Source: Gammaproteobacteria bacterium
GTDB taxonomy: Bacteria; Pseudomonadota; Gammaproteobacteria; JAABTG01
DNA length: 64,000 nucleotides
Direction: 5' to 3'
Assembly (NCBI GenBank): GCA_034522055.1
Contig: JAXHLS010000002.1
Location: 2,871,549-2,935,548, forward strand
Under the pieces are notes generated by a model. That model was not told where the DNA came from, ran no database searches, and was given only the letters and a program-made list of their open reading frames with translations. The translations under genes were made by a program, and so were the position numbers. This document shows positions 1-10,425 of the stretch, piece by piece. How positions within the stretch are numbered: the stretch's first letter is position 1; every line of letters begins with the position of its first letter.

Positions 1-833
1 ACTGGATCGACGCGGCCTCCAGCCTGCGTATGGCGGACGACAGCGTCATCGTGCTGGATCCCGTCAACCGGGGCCTCGTGGACGAGGCCCTCGAGTCCGG
101 TGTGAAGACCTTCGTGGGTGGCAACTGTACGGTGAGCCTGATGCTCATGGCCCTGGGCGGTCTTTTCGAGGAGGGGCTGGTGGAATGGGTGAGTTCCATG
201 ACCTATCAGGCGGCGTCCGGAGCCGGTGCCCGGCACATGCGGGAACTCATTACCCAGATGGGCACCCTGTGGCAGGCCTCGGAGGCGCTGCTCGAGGATC
301 CGGCGAGCGCCATCCTGGACATCGACCGGAGTGTGGCCGAGACCATGAGGAGTGACGATTTTCCGCGCCAGGAGTTCGGCGTACCCCTGGCCGGCAGTCT
401 CATCCCCTGGATCGATCGGGCGCTGGAGAACGGCCAGAGCCGGGAGGAATGGAAGGGCCAGGCGGAGACCAACAAGATCCTGGGGCGCGGGTCCGATCCG
501 GTGCCTGTCGATGGTATCTGCGTGCGGGTGGGGGCGATGCGCTGCCACAGCCAGGCCTTTACCATCAAGCTTAGCCGCGATCTGCCGCTGTCCGATATCG
601 AGACCCTCATAGAGAAGGCCAACGACTGGGTACGGGTGGTCCCCAACGAGCGTGAGATCTCCATCAGGGAACTCAGCCCGGCGGCGGTCACCGGCGGTCT
701 GGCTATTCCGGTGGGGCGCCTGCGCAAGATGAATATGGGCAACGAGTACCTTTCGGCCTTCACGGTGGGTGACCAGTTGTTGTGGGGAGCCGCCGAGCCC
801 TTGCGCCGCATGTTGCGGATAGTCCTGGAATGA
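1..833 (+). CDS. asd: aspartate-semialdehyde dehydrogenase, C-terminal part
   Basis: Asd reduces aspartyl-4-phosphate to aspartate semialdehyde in the common pathway to lysine/diaminopimelate, methionine and threonine. The reading frame is already open at base 3, so the true start lies upstream of the window and roughly the last 277 residues are present. The catalytic cysteine motif [16 protein letters not shown] and the substrate-binding [16 protein letters not shown] with its active-site histidine are clear and match the gammaproteobacterial (E. coli-like) Asd type. It is followed by fimV, as in Pseudomonas and relatives. Only the missing 5' end limits the description; identity is secure. 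Confidence 0.95.
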   Translation, partial: WIDAASSLRMADDSVIVLDPVNRGLVDEALESGVKTFVGGNCTVSLMLMALGGLFEEGLVEWVSSMTYQAASGAGARHMRELITQMGTLWQASEALLEDPASAILDIDRSVAETMRSDDFPRQEFGVPLAGSLIPWIDRALENGQSREEWKGQAETNKILGRGSDPVPVDGICVRVGAMRCHSQAFTIKLSRDLPLSDIETLIEKANDWVRVVPNEREISIRELSPAAVTGGLAIPVGRLRKMNMGNEYLSAFTVGDQLLWGAAEPLRRMLRIVLE

Positions 834-1118
834 CCCACGGTTGATAGCGGGTACCCGGGGCCCTTCAGGGTGGGGTTGGAGATTTGGGGATGGATTTCGG
901 GCCTGACTCGGAGTTGAACATACTTGAGACTTTATGAAGAAAAGGTGTTCAAATCGTTGAAATTCTGGTAAAAGCTAATGCGTAAGCTATAGTTGTCGGA
1001 TAGATGCAGGGGATATAAAGAGCTTTCCCGACCGGCTGGGGGAGGGGTTGGGAGTGTGTTTGAATTCAGGCGACCCACCATGATTCTGGGCCAGCAAAAG
1101 AAACAGGTATAGGGATCC

Positions 1119-4100
1119 GTGATGAAACTGAGAAAGGTCCTGTTGTCGGCCAGCGTGGCCGCGATTCCCGTCAATGTTCTGGCACTCGGCCTCGGCAATG
1201 CTCAGCTTTCATCGGCGCTGAACGAGCCGTTGCAGGCCCGCATCGATCTGTACTCGGTGAAGAGTTCGGAGATCGAGGACATCAAGGCGGAGTTGGCCTC
1301 TGTGGCGGACTTCCAGAAGGCCGGACTCGAGTGGTCCAGCAACCTGTCGGAACTCCGATTCAGGGTCAACACGGGCCCCGACGGCACACCCTACATCAGC
1401 ATTACCTCCCGGAAGCCCGTACGCGAGCCCTTTCTCAATTTCCTGCTCGAGGTGAACTGGCCCACGGGACGGTTGCTGCGCGAGTACACGGTGCTGCTGG
1501 ATCCCCCCGTCTATGCGGACGCCATGAAGACCACGGTGCAGCCCACGGTTACGGCGGAGCCTGCCCGCGACGCCGTCACTCCGCCTGCGACGACCGCCCA
1601 GGCACCACAACGTGCGCCGGCGCAGCCCTCCGCACCACCGTCGCGTGCCGGCGGTGTGGTGCGCGATGGCCGTTACGGCCCGGTGCAGCGCAGCGAGACC
1701 CTGTGGTCCATCGCCTCTGCGGTGCGCCCGGATGCCGGTGTGAGCGTGCAGCAGGCGATGCTCGCCCTGGTGGATGCCAACCCGGACGCCTTCATCGATG
1801 GCAACGTCAATGCCCTCAAGGAGGGCCAGGTGCTGCGCATCCCGGCGCGGGACGAGATGGCGGCGCGTAGCCAGCGGGAGGCCCTGGACGAGGTCAGGCG
1901 CCAGTATGCGCGCTGGCAGGAACAACGGCTCGGGCGTGTGCCCGACCGGGCCCCGGTGGCCGGCGCGGGACGTGCCGGCGCGCCGGCGGCGGAGGTGGAC
2001 GAAGATGCCCGCCTGGAGTTGGTAAGCCCGGGAAGCGGCGAGCAGGGTGCCGGTGCCGGTGGGGCCGACGCCGTCCGTGAGAGCCTGATGCTGGCGGAGG
2101 AGGAACTGGATTCCACCCAGGCCGAGAATGCCGAACTCAAATCGCGGCTGGCCGAGACGGAGGCCTTGCTGGAGGACTTCGAGCGTCTCCTGCAGTTGAA
2201 GAACGAGAACATCGCCGAACTGCAGCGCCGTTTACGGGCCGAGGATCAGGCCGCTGTAACGGAAGAGATGGCCGCGCCGGATGCCCCCGAAGAAGCGGCC
2301 GTTCCGGAACTGGCCGAGGCGGAAGTGGCGGAGACGGAGGCCGGGGAAGAAGGGAGCCTGGAGTGGCTGCTCGAGGGCGCGGCCGACGACACCGAGCCAG
2401 CGGAGGCGATCCCGGCGCCGGAGGAGGCAGCGGTGGCCCCGATGGAGGAGGAGGCCATGGCACCCGCGCCGGAAGAGCCCCCTGTCGCCGCGGAACCGCC
2501 TTCCGCCGTGGATACGGAAACGCCGTCCAAACCCGTTGCGGAGCCGTCCCCCACACCACCCAAGCGTGCCCCCATACTGCCACCGCCGGCGGCCTCCGAG
2601 CCGCCCGGTCTGCTGGATTCCCTGCCGGTGAGCCCGACCATCCTGGGCGCGGGACTGGGGGGCATCCTGTTGCTGTTGCTGGGTGGACTGTTCCTGCGCA
2701 AGAAGCGCGCCGCGGGTGAATCCCACGAGCCGGAGGCCCCGAAGGCGGAGGTGACGCCCGTGCCAGCGCCCGCCACCGAGGAAGCGCCGCCGGTAGAGGA
2801 TGCCGACGCCACCGCCGAGTTCGCTGCCGAAGAGACTGTCAAGGACGACCAGACCGCTCCCGAGGCCTTCAACGATACCCTGGTGCAGCAGGCCGCGAGC
2901 CGCGACGACGATGCGTTGGACGAGGTCAACGTCTATCTCGCCTATGAGCGTTACGACCAGGCCGAGCAGTTGGTACGCAAGGCCATCGCCGCCAATCCCG
3001 AACGCGAGGCCTACCATCTCAAGCTGCTGGAGATCCATCACACCGCCAAGAACACCGAAGGCTTCAGGAAGGATGCCACCGCCCTGCAGGCCCTCGTAGG
3101 GGCCGGCGCCCCGGCCATGGCCCAGGCCATGACCTGGTGGGAGGAACTGGCGCCCGGTACCCCGTTGTTCGGGGATACCGACGGAGTCGACGAGGGGGGG
3201 CTCGAGAGTGAATTCGAGAAGACCCTGGATGGCGAACAGGTCGCTGAGTCGGGCTCACTCGACGATCTCGATTTCGATTTGTCAGATGACGATGAGGCCC
3301 AGGAGTTGGCAGAGGGCGTCGCGGCAGGCGATCAGGGTGGTGCCATGGACCTCGACTTCGACCTCGGCCTCGAGGGTGATGAAGAGGAGCCGGTCACGGC
3401 GGAGCGCTCCATGGAGGGCCTCGATCTCGAATTTGACGAAGACACCGGCCCGGCGGCCGAACAGACCGCCGAGAACGATGGCCTGGATCTGGATTTCGAC
3501 CTCGGCGAGGGCGACGAAGATAAGTCTGACGGCGGGCTGGACTTCGATCTCAGCGAGGGTGATGAGGCGTCCGGCACGGCGGGGGGCGGGCTGGATCTGG
3601 ACCTGGGTGAAGGTGACGAAAAGGATGCCGGGACGAGCGCCATGGAACTCGATTTCGACCTCGGCGAGGGCGATGACGATAAGGCCGAGGGTGGCCTGGA
3701 CTTCGATCTCGGCGAGGGCGGCGAGGAGACCACCGGGCCGTCACCGTCGCCGGGTACTGCGGAGGTCGAGGCCGACGAGAGCACCGAGCAACTGAAGACG
3801 CCCTCGGACGATGATGGCATGAGCCTCGATTTCGATCTGGGTGAGGTGGACGAGGCGGAGACGAGCACCGCGGAACAGCCTGCTGGGGGGGCCAAGGCCG
3901 AGGCGCCGGAAGAGTCCGGCCTCGACTTCGACCTGAGTGCCGGAGACGACGCCGAGGAATCCGGACAGCGGGATGGCGTCCCCGATAGCGAGCGTCTCGA
4001 TACCGTGGCCCTCGACAATCTGGATATGGACCTCGATGCCAGCACCGCTGAGGACAAACCCGTGGCGGAGGACGGCGGCGTGGACCTCGACTTGGATATC

Positions 4101-4514
4101 GGAGACGGTGACGAGGCCGCCACCCCGGCCGAGTCCGCAGAGGACGAGGAGGATCTCGACTTCGACTTCAGCGACTTCGACCTGCCGGAAGACGACAGTG
4201 GCGCCGGCTCGCCGAATACCACGGAGGGGGCCGCCGCGGAGGCCACGACAGAGAAACCGGAAGACGAAGACTCCGAGATCGACTTCGACCTGGATCTGGG
4301 TTTCGACGACGACGATGAGCCGGCCCAGACCCTGGGCCTCGGCGGTGAGATGGGAGGTGAGCCCGACGAGGTGGGTACCAAGCTCGATCTCGCCCAGGCC
4401 TACATCGACATGGGCAACGCCGATGGGGCTCGCACCATCCTTTCCGAGGTGCTGAACGAGGGCGACGAGACTCAGAAGACGGAGGCCCAGACCCTCCTCG
4501 ACAAGCTGGATTGA
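1119..4514 (+). CDS. fimV: FimV-family inner-membrane hub protein
   Basis: FimV proteins organise polar type IV pilus and twitching functions through a periplasmic peptidoglycan-binding part and a cytoplasmic TPR part. The product has 1131 residues. Residues 1-23 look like a signal segment, followed by the FimV N-terminal domain (about 24-130), a Pro/Ala linker, a LysM domain (about 185-243), a coiled-coil stretch (about 325-375), one transmembrane helix (about 506-530, ending in RKKR), and a TPR-like C-terminus (about 1085-1131). Between about 700 and 1065 lie some fourteen imperfect acidic repeats of the type LDFDLGEGDE. GTG at 1119 and ATG at 1122 are adjacent start options. It lies between asd and truA as in pseudomonads. 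Domain order supports the name; length and repeats vary in this family. Confidence 0.88.
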   Translation: MMKLRKVLLSASVAAIPVNVLALGLGNAQLSSALNEPLQARIDLYSVKSSEIEDIKAELASVADFQKAGLEWSSNLSELRFRVNTGPDGTPYISITSRKPVREPFLNFLLEVNWPTGRLLREYTVLLDPPVYADAMKTTVQPTVTAEPARDAVTPPATTAQAPQRAPAQPSAPPSRAGGVVRDGRYGPVQRSETLWSIASAVRPDAGVSVQQAMLALVDANPDAFIDGNVNALKEGQVLRIPARDEMAARSQREALDEVRRQYARWQEQRLGRVPDRAPVAGAGRAGAPAAEVDEDARLELVSPGSGEQGAGAGGADAVRESLMLAEEELDSTQAENAELKSRLAETEALLEDFERLLQLKNENIAELQRRLRAEDQAAVTEEMAAPDAPEEAAVPELAEAEVAETEAGEEGSLEWLLEGAADDTEPAEAIPAPEEAAVAPMEEEAMAPAPEEPPVAAEPPSAVDTETPSKPVAEPSPTPPKRAPILPPPAASEPPGLLDSLPVSPTILGAGLGGILLLLLGGLFLRKKRAAGESHEPEAPKAEVTPVPAPATEEAPPVEDADATAEFAAEETVKDDQTAPEAFNDTLVQQAASRDDDALDEVNVYLAYERYDQAEQLVRKAIAANPEREAYHLKLLEIHHTAKNTEGFRKDATALQALVGAGAPAMAQAMTWWEELAPGTPLFGDTDGVDEGGLESEFEKTLDGEQVAESGSLDDLDFDLSDDDEAQELAEGVAAGDQGGAMDLDFDLGLEGDEEEPVTAERSMEGLDLEFDEDTGPAAEQTAENDGLDLDFDLGEGDEDKSDGGLDFDLSEGDEASGTAGGGLDLDLGEGDEKDAGTSAMELDFDLGEGDDDKAEGGLDFDLGEGGEETTGPSPSPGTAEVEADESTEQLKTPSDDDGMSLDFDLGEVDEAETSTAEQPAGGAKAEAPEESGLDFDLSAGDDAEESGQRDGVPDSERLDTVALDNLDMDLDASTAEDKPVAEDGGVDLDLDIGDGDEAATPAESAEDEEDLDFDFSDFDLPEDDSGAGSPNTTEGAAAEATTEKPEDEDSEIDFDLDLGFDDDDEPAQTLGLGGEMGGEPDEVGTKLDLAQAYIDMGNADGARTILSEVLNEGDETQKTEAQTLLDKLD

Positions 4515-4596
4515 TGGGGCTTCACCGCCTCGCGGGAGCCCCTGCGGCGGTGGCAGGCAGCAGGTGGTCATGGCGTAGTCTGTCCTGGGCCGCCTG

Positions 4597-5376
4597 ATGC
4601 GTTGGGCCCTCGGCGTCGAGTACGACGGCAGCGATTTTGTCGGCTGGGAGACCCAGCGCAACGGGCCCAGCGTCCAGGCGGCGGTCGAAGGGGCCCTTGC
4701 CGCGGTGGCGGATCACGCGGTGCAAACGGTGTGCGCCGGGCGCACCGACTCCGGCGTGCATGCCTGGGAGCAGGTGGTCCACTTCGATTCCACCGTCACC
4801 CGGACCCCGCGCTCGTGGACTCTGGGGGCCAACGCGAACCTGCCTGAGGGCGTCTCCTTATTGTGGGCACAACCCGTGCCCGATGATTTCAATGCCCGAT
4901 TCAGCGCCTTGTCCCGGCGTTATCGCTACCTCATCTACAACCGCCCCATCCGGCTCGCCAACCTGCGTCGGCGCCTGACCTGGTGGCGGCGACCCCTGGA
5001 CCTGGATCTCATGCGGCGGGCCGCGGACCATCTGGTGGGGGAGCATGATTTCTCGGCCTTCCGGGCCAGTGGCTGCCAGGCCCGTACCCCGGTGCGTACC
5101 GTTACCCGGCTGGAGGTGGCAAGGACGGGCGAGGTGGTGTCCCTGGACGTGGAGGCCAACGCCTTCCTGCATCATATGGTGCGCAACATCGCCGGTGTGC
5201 TCATGGCGGTGGGCACCGGCCGGTTCCCCCCCGATTGGGCACGCCAGGTGCTCGAGGGTCGGGACCGCCGCCTGGGCGGCGTCACCGCCCCGCCTGCCGG
5301 GCTCTATCTCTACGCCGTCCGATACCCCGAAAAATACCACTTACCCAGGGTTCAGCCGTCGCCCCTGGTCTGGTAG
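4597..5376 (+). CDS. truA: tRNA pseudouridine(38-40) synthase TruA
   Basis: TruA isomerises uridines 38-40 of the anticodon arm to pseudouridine. The 259-residue product has the normal family length and begins with the typical RWALGVEYDGSDFVGWETQ. It contains the catalytic aspartate in CAGRTDSGVHAWEQVVHF, and later the conserved FLHHMVRNIAGVLMAVGTG. It follows fimV and precedes trpF, an order shared with Pseudomonas. The gap to trpF carries a dispersed repeat, so co-transcription with the trp genes is uncertain. Start ATG 4597 gives the expected N-terminus. Confidence 0.95.
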   Translation: MRWALGVEYDGSDFVGWETQRNGPSVQAAVEGALAAVADHAVQTVCAGRTDSGVHAWEQVVHFDSTVTRTPRSWTLGANANLPEGVSLLWAQPVPDDFNARFSALSRRYRYLIYNRPIRLANLRRRLTWWRRPLDLDLMRRAADHLVGEHDFSAFRASGCQARTPVRTVTRLEVARTGEVVSLDVEANAFLHHMVRNIAGVLMAVGTGRFPPDWARQVLEGRDRRLGGVTAPPAGLYLYAVRYPEKYHLPRVQPSPLVW

Positions 5377-5383
5377 CGTTGAG

Positions 5384-5512
5384 ACTTTAACGTTAAAGTC
5401 GCGAAGCACGATCTCCCCCTCTCCCTTTGGGAGAGGGATGGGGTGAGGGAACGAGCATGGCGATACGCGCTCCGCTTTCATCATCCCGGGCGGCGCGTAT
5501 TGCCATGAGAGT
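5384..5512. repeat. 129-bp dispersed repeat R5, copy 1 (nested inverted repeats)
   Basis: This block between truA and trpF recurs almost unchanged at 30809-30937. It contains three palindromic parts in a row. The first is ACTTTAACGTTAAAGT (perfect). The second is a CCCTCTCCC/GGGAGAGGG hairpin. The third is a 15-bp arm pair, CATGGCGATACGCGC against GCGCGTATTGCCATG, with one C-to-T change that would still pair as G-U in RNA. It resembles REP/MITE-type elements. Its effect on trpF expression is unknown. Confidence 0.85.
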
Positions 5513-5530
5513 AAGGGCAGAATCACCATA

Positions 5531-6163
5531 ATGGCGAGCCCAAACCCGGTGACCCGGGTCAAGATTTGCGGTATCACGCGGCCGCAGGACGGGTGCGCGG
5601 CCGCGGCCGCGGGGGCGGATGCCATCGGCCTGGTGTTCTATCCTCCGAGCCCTCGGGCCGTGACCCTCGCCGTCGCCCGTGCCGTGGTGGCGGCCCTGCC
5701 GCCCCTGGTGGGCGCCGTGGCGCTGTTCGTGGATCCGGACCGGGCGACCGTGGAACAGGTCCTGGCCGAGGTGCCGCTGGATCTGATCCAGTTTCATGGC
5801 AACGAGTCGCCGGCCTTCTGTCGCAGCTTCCACCGGCCGTATATCAAGGCCTTGCGGGTGACGCCGGAGGTCGACGTGGAGGCGGCCCTGGCGGCCTACG
5901 GCGATGCCCGCGCCCTGCTGCTGGACAGCTATCATCCCGAACTCCCGGGCGGCACGGGCCGGACCTTCGACTGGTCCCTGGTGCCGGCCGCGTTGTGGCC
6001 GCGGGTGATGCTGGCGGGCGGCCTCGACGCGGCCAACGTGGTGGATGCCATACGCCGCTACAGGCCCGCGGCGGTGGATGTGAGCGGGGGTGTCGAGGCC
6101 TCCAAGGGCGTCAAGGACCCCATCAAGATTGCGGAATTCATGAGAGGTGTCAGAAGTGCATAA
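5531..6163 (+). CDS. trpF: phosphoribosylanthranilate isomerase
   Basis: TrpF catalyses the Amadori rearrangement of N-(5'-phosphoribosyl)anthranilate in tryptophan synthesis, in a TIM-barrel fold. The 210-residue product starts with the expected [28 protein letters not shown]. It has the family landmarks [29 protein letters not shown] and the phosphate-binding [12 protein letters not shown] with [15 protein letters not shown]. The catalytic Cys (ICGIT) and Asp (LLLDSY) are present. It overlaps trpB by 17 bases, implying translational coupling in a trpF-trpB-trpA unit. Confidence 0.95.
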   Translation: MASPNPVTRVKICGITRPQDGCAAAAAGADAIGLVFYPPSPRAVTLAVARAVVAALPPLVGAVALFVDPDRATVEQVLAEVPLDLIQFHGNESPAFCRSFHRPYIKALRVTPEVDVEAALAAYGDARALLLDSYHPELPGGTGRTFDWSLVPAALWPRVMLAGGLDAANVVDAIRRYRPAAVDVSGGVEASKGVKDPIKIAEFMRGVRSA

Positions 6164-7379
6164 TCCGGCAGCCATCGAACACCTGATCGGCCAGTTTCCC
6201 GACGTCCACGGCCACTTCGGCCCCTACGGCGGCCTGTTCGTCTCCGAGACGCTGATGGAGCCCCTGGAGGAACTCGCCGCCGCCTACCACCGCTACCTCG
6301 AGGATCCCGAGTTCCTGGCCGAACTCGACGATGACCTGCGGCACTACGTGGGCCGGCCCTCGCCCCTCTATCATGCCCGGCGCTGGTCGGAGCGTCTGGG
6401 CGGCGCGCGTATCCTGCTCAAGCGCGAGGACCTCAACCATACCGGGGCCCACAAGGTGAACAACACCGTGGGCCAGGCGCTGCTGGCCCGGCGCATGGGC
6501 AAGACTCGCATCATCGCCGAGACCGGTGCCGGCCAGCACGGTGTGGCCAGCGCCACCGTGGCGGCGCGCCTCGGCCTCGAGTGCGTGGTCTACATGGGGG
6601 CCGAGGATATCGAACGCCAGTCCGCCAACGTCTACCGCATGCGGCTGCTGGGGGCCCGGGTGGTGGCGGTGGAATCGGGCTCCCGGACCCTCAAGGACGC
6701 CCTCAACGAGGCCATGCGGGACTGGGTCGCCAACGTGGACGATACCTTCTACATCATCGGCACCGTGGCGGGCCCCCACCCCTATCCCGCCATGGTGCGG
6801 GACTTCCAATCGGTCATCGGTCGCGAGGTGCGGGAACAGATGCAGGCCCAGGAGGGCGGCCTGCCCGACGCCCTGGTGGCCTGCGTGGGGGGCGGCTCCA
6901 ACGCCATCGGCCTGTTCTATCCCTTCCTCGATGATCCCGACGTGGCCCTCTTCGGCGTGGAGGCGGGGGGTAACGGGGTCGAGACCGGGCGTCATGCCGC
7001 GCCGCTGTGCGCCGGCCGCCCCGGTGTGCTCCACGGCAACCGCACCTATCTGATGGAGGACGACCGTGGCCAGATCGCCCCGACCCACTCCATTTCCGCC
7101 GGCCTCGACTACCCTGGCGTGGGGCCGGAGCACGCCTGGCTCAAGGACAGCGGCCGCGCCAGCTATGTCGCCGTCAATGACGACGAGGCCCTGCAGGCAT
7201 TTCATGATCTGACCCGCATCGAGGGCATCATCCCCGCTCTGGAATCCAGCCATGCCCTGGCTTACGCCACCAAGCTGGCCCCCACCATGGGCCGGGACCA
7301 GACCCTGGTGATCAATCTGTCGGGGCGTGGCGACAAGGATATCCAGACCGTGGCGCGCCTGGACGGGATAACCCTATGA
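6147..7379 (+). CDS. trpB: tryptophan synthase beta chain
   Basis: TrpB condenses indole with serine using pyridoxal phosphate, as the beta subunit of the alpha2-beta2 complex. The 410-residue product carries [19 protein letters not shown] with the PLP lysine, the [11 protein letters not shown] loop, and the glycine-rich phosphate site [12 protein letters not shown]. The chosen GTG start at 6147 lies inside the end of trpF and yields the usual N-terminus ahead of the [17 protein letters not shown] signature. The next gene, trpA, starts at the stop codon of this one (ATGA overlap), so the two subunits are probably made in equal amounts. Confidence 0.96.
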   Translation: MSEVHNPAAIEHLIGQFPDVHGHFGPYGGLFVSETLMEPLEELAAAYHRYLEDPEFLAELDDDLRHYVGRPSPLYHARRWSERLGGARILLKREDLNHTGAHKVNNTVGQALLARRMGKTRIIAETGAGQHGVASATVAARLGLECVVYMGAEDIERQSANVYRMRLLGARVVAVESGSRTLKDALNEAMRDWVANVDDTFYIIGTVAGPHPYPAMVRDFQSVIGREVREQMQAQEGGLPDALVACVGGGSNAIGLFYPFLDDPDVALFGVEAGGNGVETGRHAAPLCAGRPGVLHGNRTYLMEDDRGQIAPTHSISAGLDYPGVGPEHAWLKDSGRASYVAVNDDEALQAFHDLTRIEGIIPALESSHALAYATKLAPTMGRDQTLVINLSGRGDKDIQTVARLDGITL

Positions 7380-8194
7380 GCCGCATCGCCGCGCGATTCG
7401 CCGCCCTGGGGCGGCGCAAAGCCCTGGTCACCTTCATCACCGCCGGTGACCCCGCACCGGGGATCACCGTGGGCCTGATGCACGGCCTGGTGAAGGCCGG
7501 GGCCGACATCATCGAGCTGGGGGTCCCGTTCTCGGATCCCATGGCCGACGGTCCCGTCATCCAGCGCGCCAGCGAGCGCGCCCTGGCCCACGGCGTGGGG
7601 CTGGTGGAGATCTTCGCCATGGTGCAGGAGTTCCGCCGCGCGGACGCCGACACCCCCGTGGTGCTCATGGGCTATCTCAATCCCATGGAGGCCATGGGCT
7701 ACGAGGCCTTCGCCGCCGCGGCCGCCGCCGCCGGCTGCGACGGCGTGTTGACGGTGGACGTGCCACCGGAGGAGTCTGCCGAGTTGGTGGGCGCCCTGGA
7801 GGCCCACGGCCTGGATCCCATCTTCCTGGTGGCTCCCACCACCTCGCCCCGGCGCATGGGCGCCATCGCCGGCCAGGCGAGGGGCTTCGTCTACTACGTC
7901 TCCCTCAAGGGGGTCACGGGCAGCGCGGCCCTCGATGTGGATTCCGTCGCCCGCAAGGTGGCGGAGATCCGCGAGCACACGACCCTGCCGGTGGGGGTGG
8001 GCTTCGGCATCCGCGATGCTCGGAGCGCCGCCCGGGTGGCGGAAGTGGCCGATGCCGTGGTGGTGGGCAGCGCCATCATCGGTTGCCTGGAGGCCAATCT
8101 GGGAGACAGCGGGCGCGGCGTCGCCGAGGCCGAGGCCCTGGTGCGCTCCCTGCGCGAGGGCATGGACGCGGTGGCCACCGCGGTGCCGGGTTGA
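7376..8194 (+). CDS. trpA: tryptophan synthase alpha chain
   Basis: TrpA cleaves indole-3-glycerol phosphate and channels indole to TrpB. At 272 residues it has the normal size. The catalytic glutamate lies in [22 protein letters not shown], the catalytic aspartate in [11 protein letters not shown], and the phosphate-binding region is [15 protein letters not shown] with DAVVVGSAI. The ATG overlaps the trpB stop by four bases. The accD start codon follows five bases after its stop, so trpFBA, accD and folC probably form one long transcription unit. Confidence 0.96.
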   Translation: MSRIAARFAALGRRKALVTFITAGDPAPGITVGLMHGLVKAGADIIELGVPFSDPMADGPVIQRASERALAHGVGLVEIFAMVQEFRRADADTPVVLMGYLNPMEAMGYEAFAAAAAAAGCDGVLTVDVPPEESAELVGALEAHGLDPIFLVAPTTSPRRMGAIAGQARGFVYYVSLKGVTGSAALDVDSVARKVAEIREHTTLPVGVGFGIRDARSAARVAEVADAVVVGSAIIGCLEANLGDSGRGVAEAEALVRSLREGMDAVATAVPG

Positions 8195-8199
8195 CCACC

Positions 8200-9081
8200 A
8201 TGAGCTGGTTCCAGCGCCTGCTACCCACCCGCATACGTACCGAGGGTGGCAACAAGCGCAATGTGCCCGAGGGGCTGTGGACCAAGTGCGCCTCCTGTGA
8301 CTCCGTCCTCTACCGGGCGGAGCTGGAGCGCAACATGGAGGTCTGTCCCAAGTGCGGCTTCCACATGCGTATCCCGGCCCGGCGGCGCCTGGACGGTTTT
8401 CTGGACGAGGATGACCGGGTGGAGCTGGGGGCCGATCTCGCCCCCGTGGACATGCTCAAGTTCCGCGACAGCAAGCGCTACAAGGATCGCCTGTCCCAGG
8501 CCCAGAAGGGCACCGGCGAAAAGGATGCCCTGGTGGCCATGCGCGGCCGGGTCAAGGGGCTGTCCCTGGTGGCGGTGGCCTTCGAGTTTCGTTTCATGGG
8601 GGGCTCCATGGGCTCCGTGGTGGGGGAGCGCTTCGCCATCGCCGCGGACGAGGCCCTGGCCCGGGAGATCCCCCTGGTGTGCTTCTCGGCCAGCGGCGGG
8701 GCGCGCATGCAGGAGGCCTTGTTCTCCCTCATGCAGATGGCCAAGACCAGCGCCGCCCTGGCGGAGCTGTCCCGCAACGGCATCCCCTACATCTCCGTGC
8801 TGACGGACCCCACCATGGGCGGGGTATCGGCCAGCCTCGCCATGCTCGGGGACATCAACCTGGCCGAGCCCCAGGCCCTCATCGGCTTCGCGGGACCGCG
8901 GGTCATCGAACAGACGGTGCGCGAGACCCTGCCCGACGGCTTCCAGCGCAGCGAGTTCCTGCTCGACCACGGCGCCGTGGACATGATCGTGGACCGTCGG
9001 GACATGCGGGCCCGCATCGCCAGCGTGCTCGCCATCCTCACCCACCAGGAGGCGCCGGTGAGCCAGCCGGCCACCACCTGA
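8200..9081 (+). CDS. accD: acetyl-CoA carboxylase carboxyltransferase beta subunit
   Basis: AccD pairs with AccA to transfer the carboxyl group from biotin to acetyl-CoA, the first step of fatty acid synthesis. The 293-residue product starts [12 protein letters not shown] and carries the four-cysteine zinc ribbon (CASC near residue 27 and CPKC near residue 49). The crotonase-type domain contains [16 protein letters not shown] and the oxyanion segment [19 protein letters not shown] chose ATG 8200 because the frame upstream of it is only trpA read out of phase; a TTG at 8191 is the one close alternative. The position before folC is conserved in gammaproteobacteria. Confidence 0.96.
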   Translation: MSWFQRLLPTRIRTEGGNKRNVPEGLWTKCASCDSVLYRAELERNMEVCPKCGFHMRIPARRRLDGFLDEDDRVELGADLAPVDMLKFRDSKRYKDRLSQAQKGTGEKDALVAMRGRVKGLSLVAVAFEFRFMGGSMGSVVGERFAIAADEALAREIPLVCFSASGGARMQEALFSLMQMAKTSAALAELSRNGIPYISVLTDPTMGGVSASLAMLGDINLAEPQALIGFAGPRVIEQTVRETLPDGFQRSEFLLDHGAVDMIVDRRDMRARIASVLAILTHQEAPVSQPATT

Positions 9082-9120
9082 GGGGCCGCGCACGTCCCCC
9101 GTTCGGGCCATAGCGCCACG

Positions 9121-10425
9121 GTGAGCCAACCCATACCCCTCGACCTGCCGGCCTGGCTGCGCCTGCTGGAACAGCGCCATCCCCGCTCCATCGAGCTGGG
9201 CCTCGAGCGCTGCGCCCGGGTGCGGGACCGCCTGGGCTGGCACCGTCTGCCCTTCGCGCTCCTGATCGTATCGGGCACCAACGGCAAGGGCTCGGCGGTG
9301 GCCCTGCTGGAGGCCTGCGTGCGCGCCGGGGGCTACCGCACCGGCGCCTATACCTCGCCCCATCTGCAGCGCTACAACGAGCGTGTGCGGGTGGACGGCG
9401 AGGCGGTGAGTGACGCCACTCTGTGTGCCGCCTTCGAGCGGGTGGAGGCGGCCCGCGGGGACACGCCCCTGACCTACTTCGAGACTGGCACCCTGGGCGC
9501 CATGGCGGTGTTCCTGGAGGCGGCCCCCGAGGTTGTGATCCTGGAGGTGGGCCTGGGCGGGCGCCTGGACGCGGTGAACATGTTCGATGGCGACGGTGCC
9601 CTCATGACCTCCGTGGATCTGGACCACCGGGACTGGCTGGGGGACGACATCGCCGTCATCGGCCGCGAGAAGGCGGGGGTCTTCCGCGCCGCCCGTCCGG
9701 CGGTATGCGCGGACCCCCGGGCCCCGGCCACCGTCGCCGCCACCGCCGCCACCGTCGGGGCGCGTTTTATCCTCGCCGGCCGGGACTACCGCTGGGCGCG
9801 CAGCGGTGATACCTGGCGGTGGGCGGGTGATGGTCTGGTCCTGGAGGGCCTGCCGCCGCCGGCCCTGCCCGGGGACCACCAGCTGCGCAACGCCGCCGGC
9901 GCCATCGCCCTACTGCACGCCTTGCGGGGGCGTGTGCCCCTGCCCACCCAGGCCATTCATGACGGCCTGTCGCGGGTCCGCTTGGAGGGGCGCCTGGAAC
10001 TTCGGGACGGGCCCGTGCGCTGGCTCTACGACGTGGCCCACAATCCCGAGGCGGCCCGGGCCCTGGCGGCCTTCCTCGCCGGCCACCGCGGTGACGGGCG
10101 CATCCTCGCCATCTTCTCCATGCTGGCGGACAAGGACATCGCGGCCACCGTAGCCGCCGTCGCCGCCCTCGTGGATGGCTGGTGGCTGCCTCAGCTCGAC
10201 ACCCCGCGGGCCGCTCCCGTCACGGAGATCCTGGCCCGGGTGGCAGACGGCTGTCCCGGGGTGCCGGTGGCCGCCTTCGAGTCCCCGCGGGCGGCCCTGG
10301 AGGACCTGGGGCACCAGCTGCGGGAGGGGGATACGGTGGTGGTGTTCGGTTCCTTCATCACGGTGGCCGAGGTCAAGCGGCTTGAATCTTCGACGGCCAC
10401 ACCGGAAACTCCGAGCCATGGATGA
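9121..10425 (+). CDS. folC: bifunctional dihydrofolate/folylpolyglutamate synthase
   Basis: FolC adds glutamate to dihydropteroate and extends folate polyglutamate tails, using ATP. The 434-residue product has the Mur-ligase-like ATP site SGTNGKGSAVALLEA, the signature AYTSPHLQRYNERVRVDG, and EVGLGGRLDAVN, plus the later YDVAHNPEAARAL. Initiation is at GTG 9121, 39 bases after accD. The next gene overlaps its end by eight bases. Length and motifs agree with gammaproteobacterial FolC. Confidence 0.95.
   Translation: MSQPIPLDLPAWLRLLEQRHPRSIELGLERCARVRDRLGWHRLPFALLIVSGTNGKGSAVALLEACVRAGGYRTGAYTSPHLQRYNERVRVDGEAVSDATLCAAFERVEAARGDTPLTYFETGTLGAMAVFLEAAPEVVILEVGLGGRLDAVNMFDGDGALMTSVDLDHRDWLGDDIAVIGREKAGVFRAARPAVCADPRAPATVAATAATVGARFILAGRDYRWARSGDTWRWAGDGLVLEGLPPPALPGDHQLRNAAGAIALLHALRGRVPLPTQAIHDGLSRVRLEGRLELRDGPVRWLYDVAHNPEAARALAAFLAGHRGDGRILAIFSMLADKDIAATVAAVAALVDGWWLPQLDTPRAAPVTEILARVADGCPGVPVAAFESPRAALEDLGHQLREGDTVVVFGSFITVAEVKRLESSTATPETPSHG

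Noticed and set aside
5341-5625. 94-codon minus-strand frame across the R5 repeat
   Set aside because: It reads through the palindromic repeat and into antisense trpF; the apparent open frame reflects repeat composition.
8221-9879. 552-codon open frame on the minus strand
   Set aside because: Antisense to accD and folC, whose motifs are unambiguous; no domain in the antisense product.
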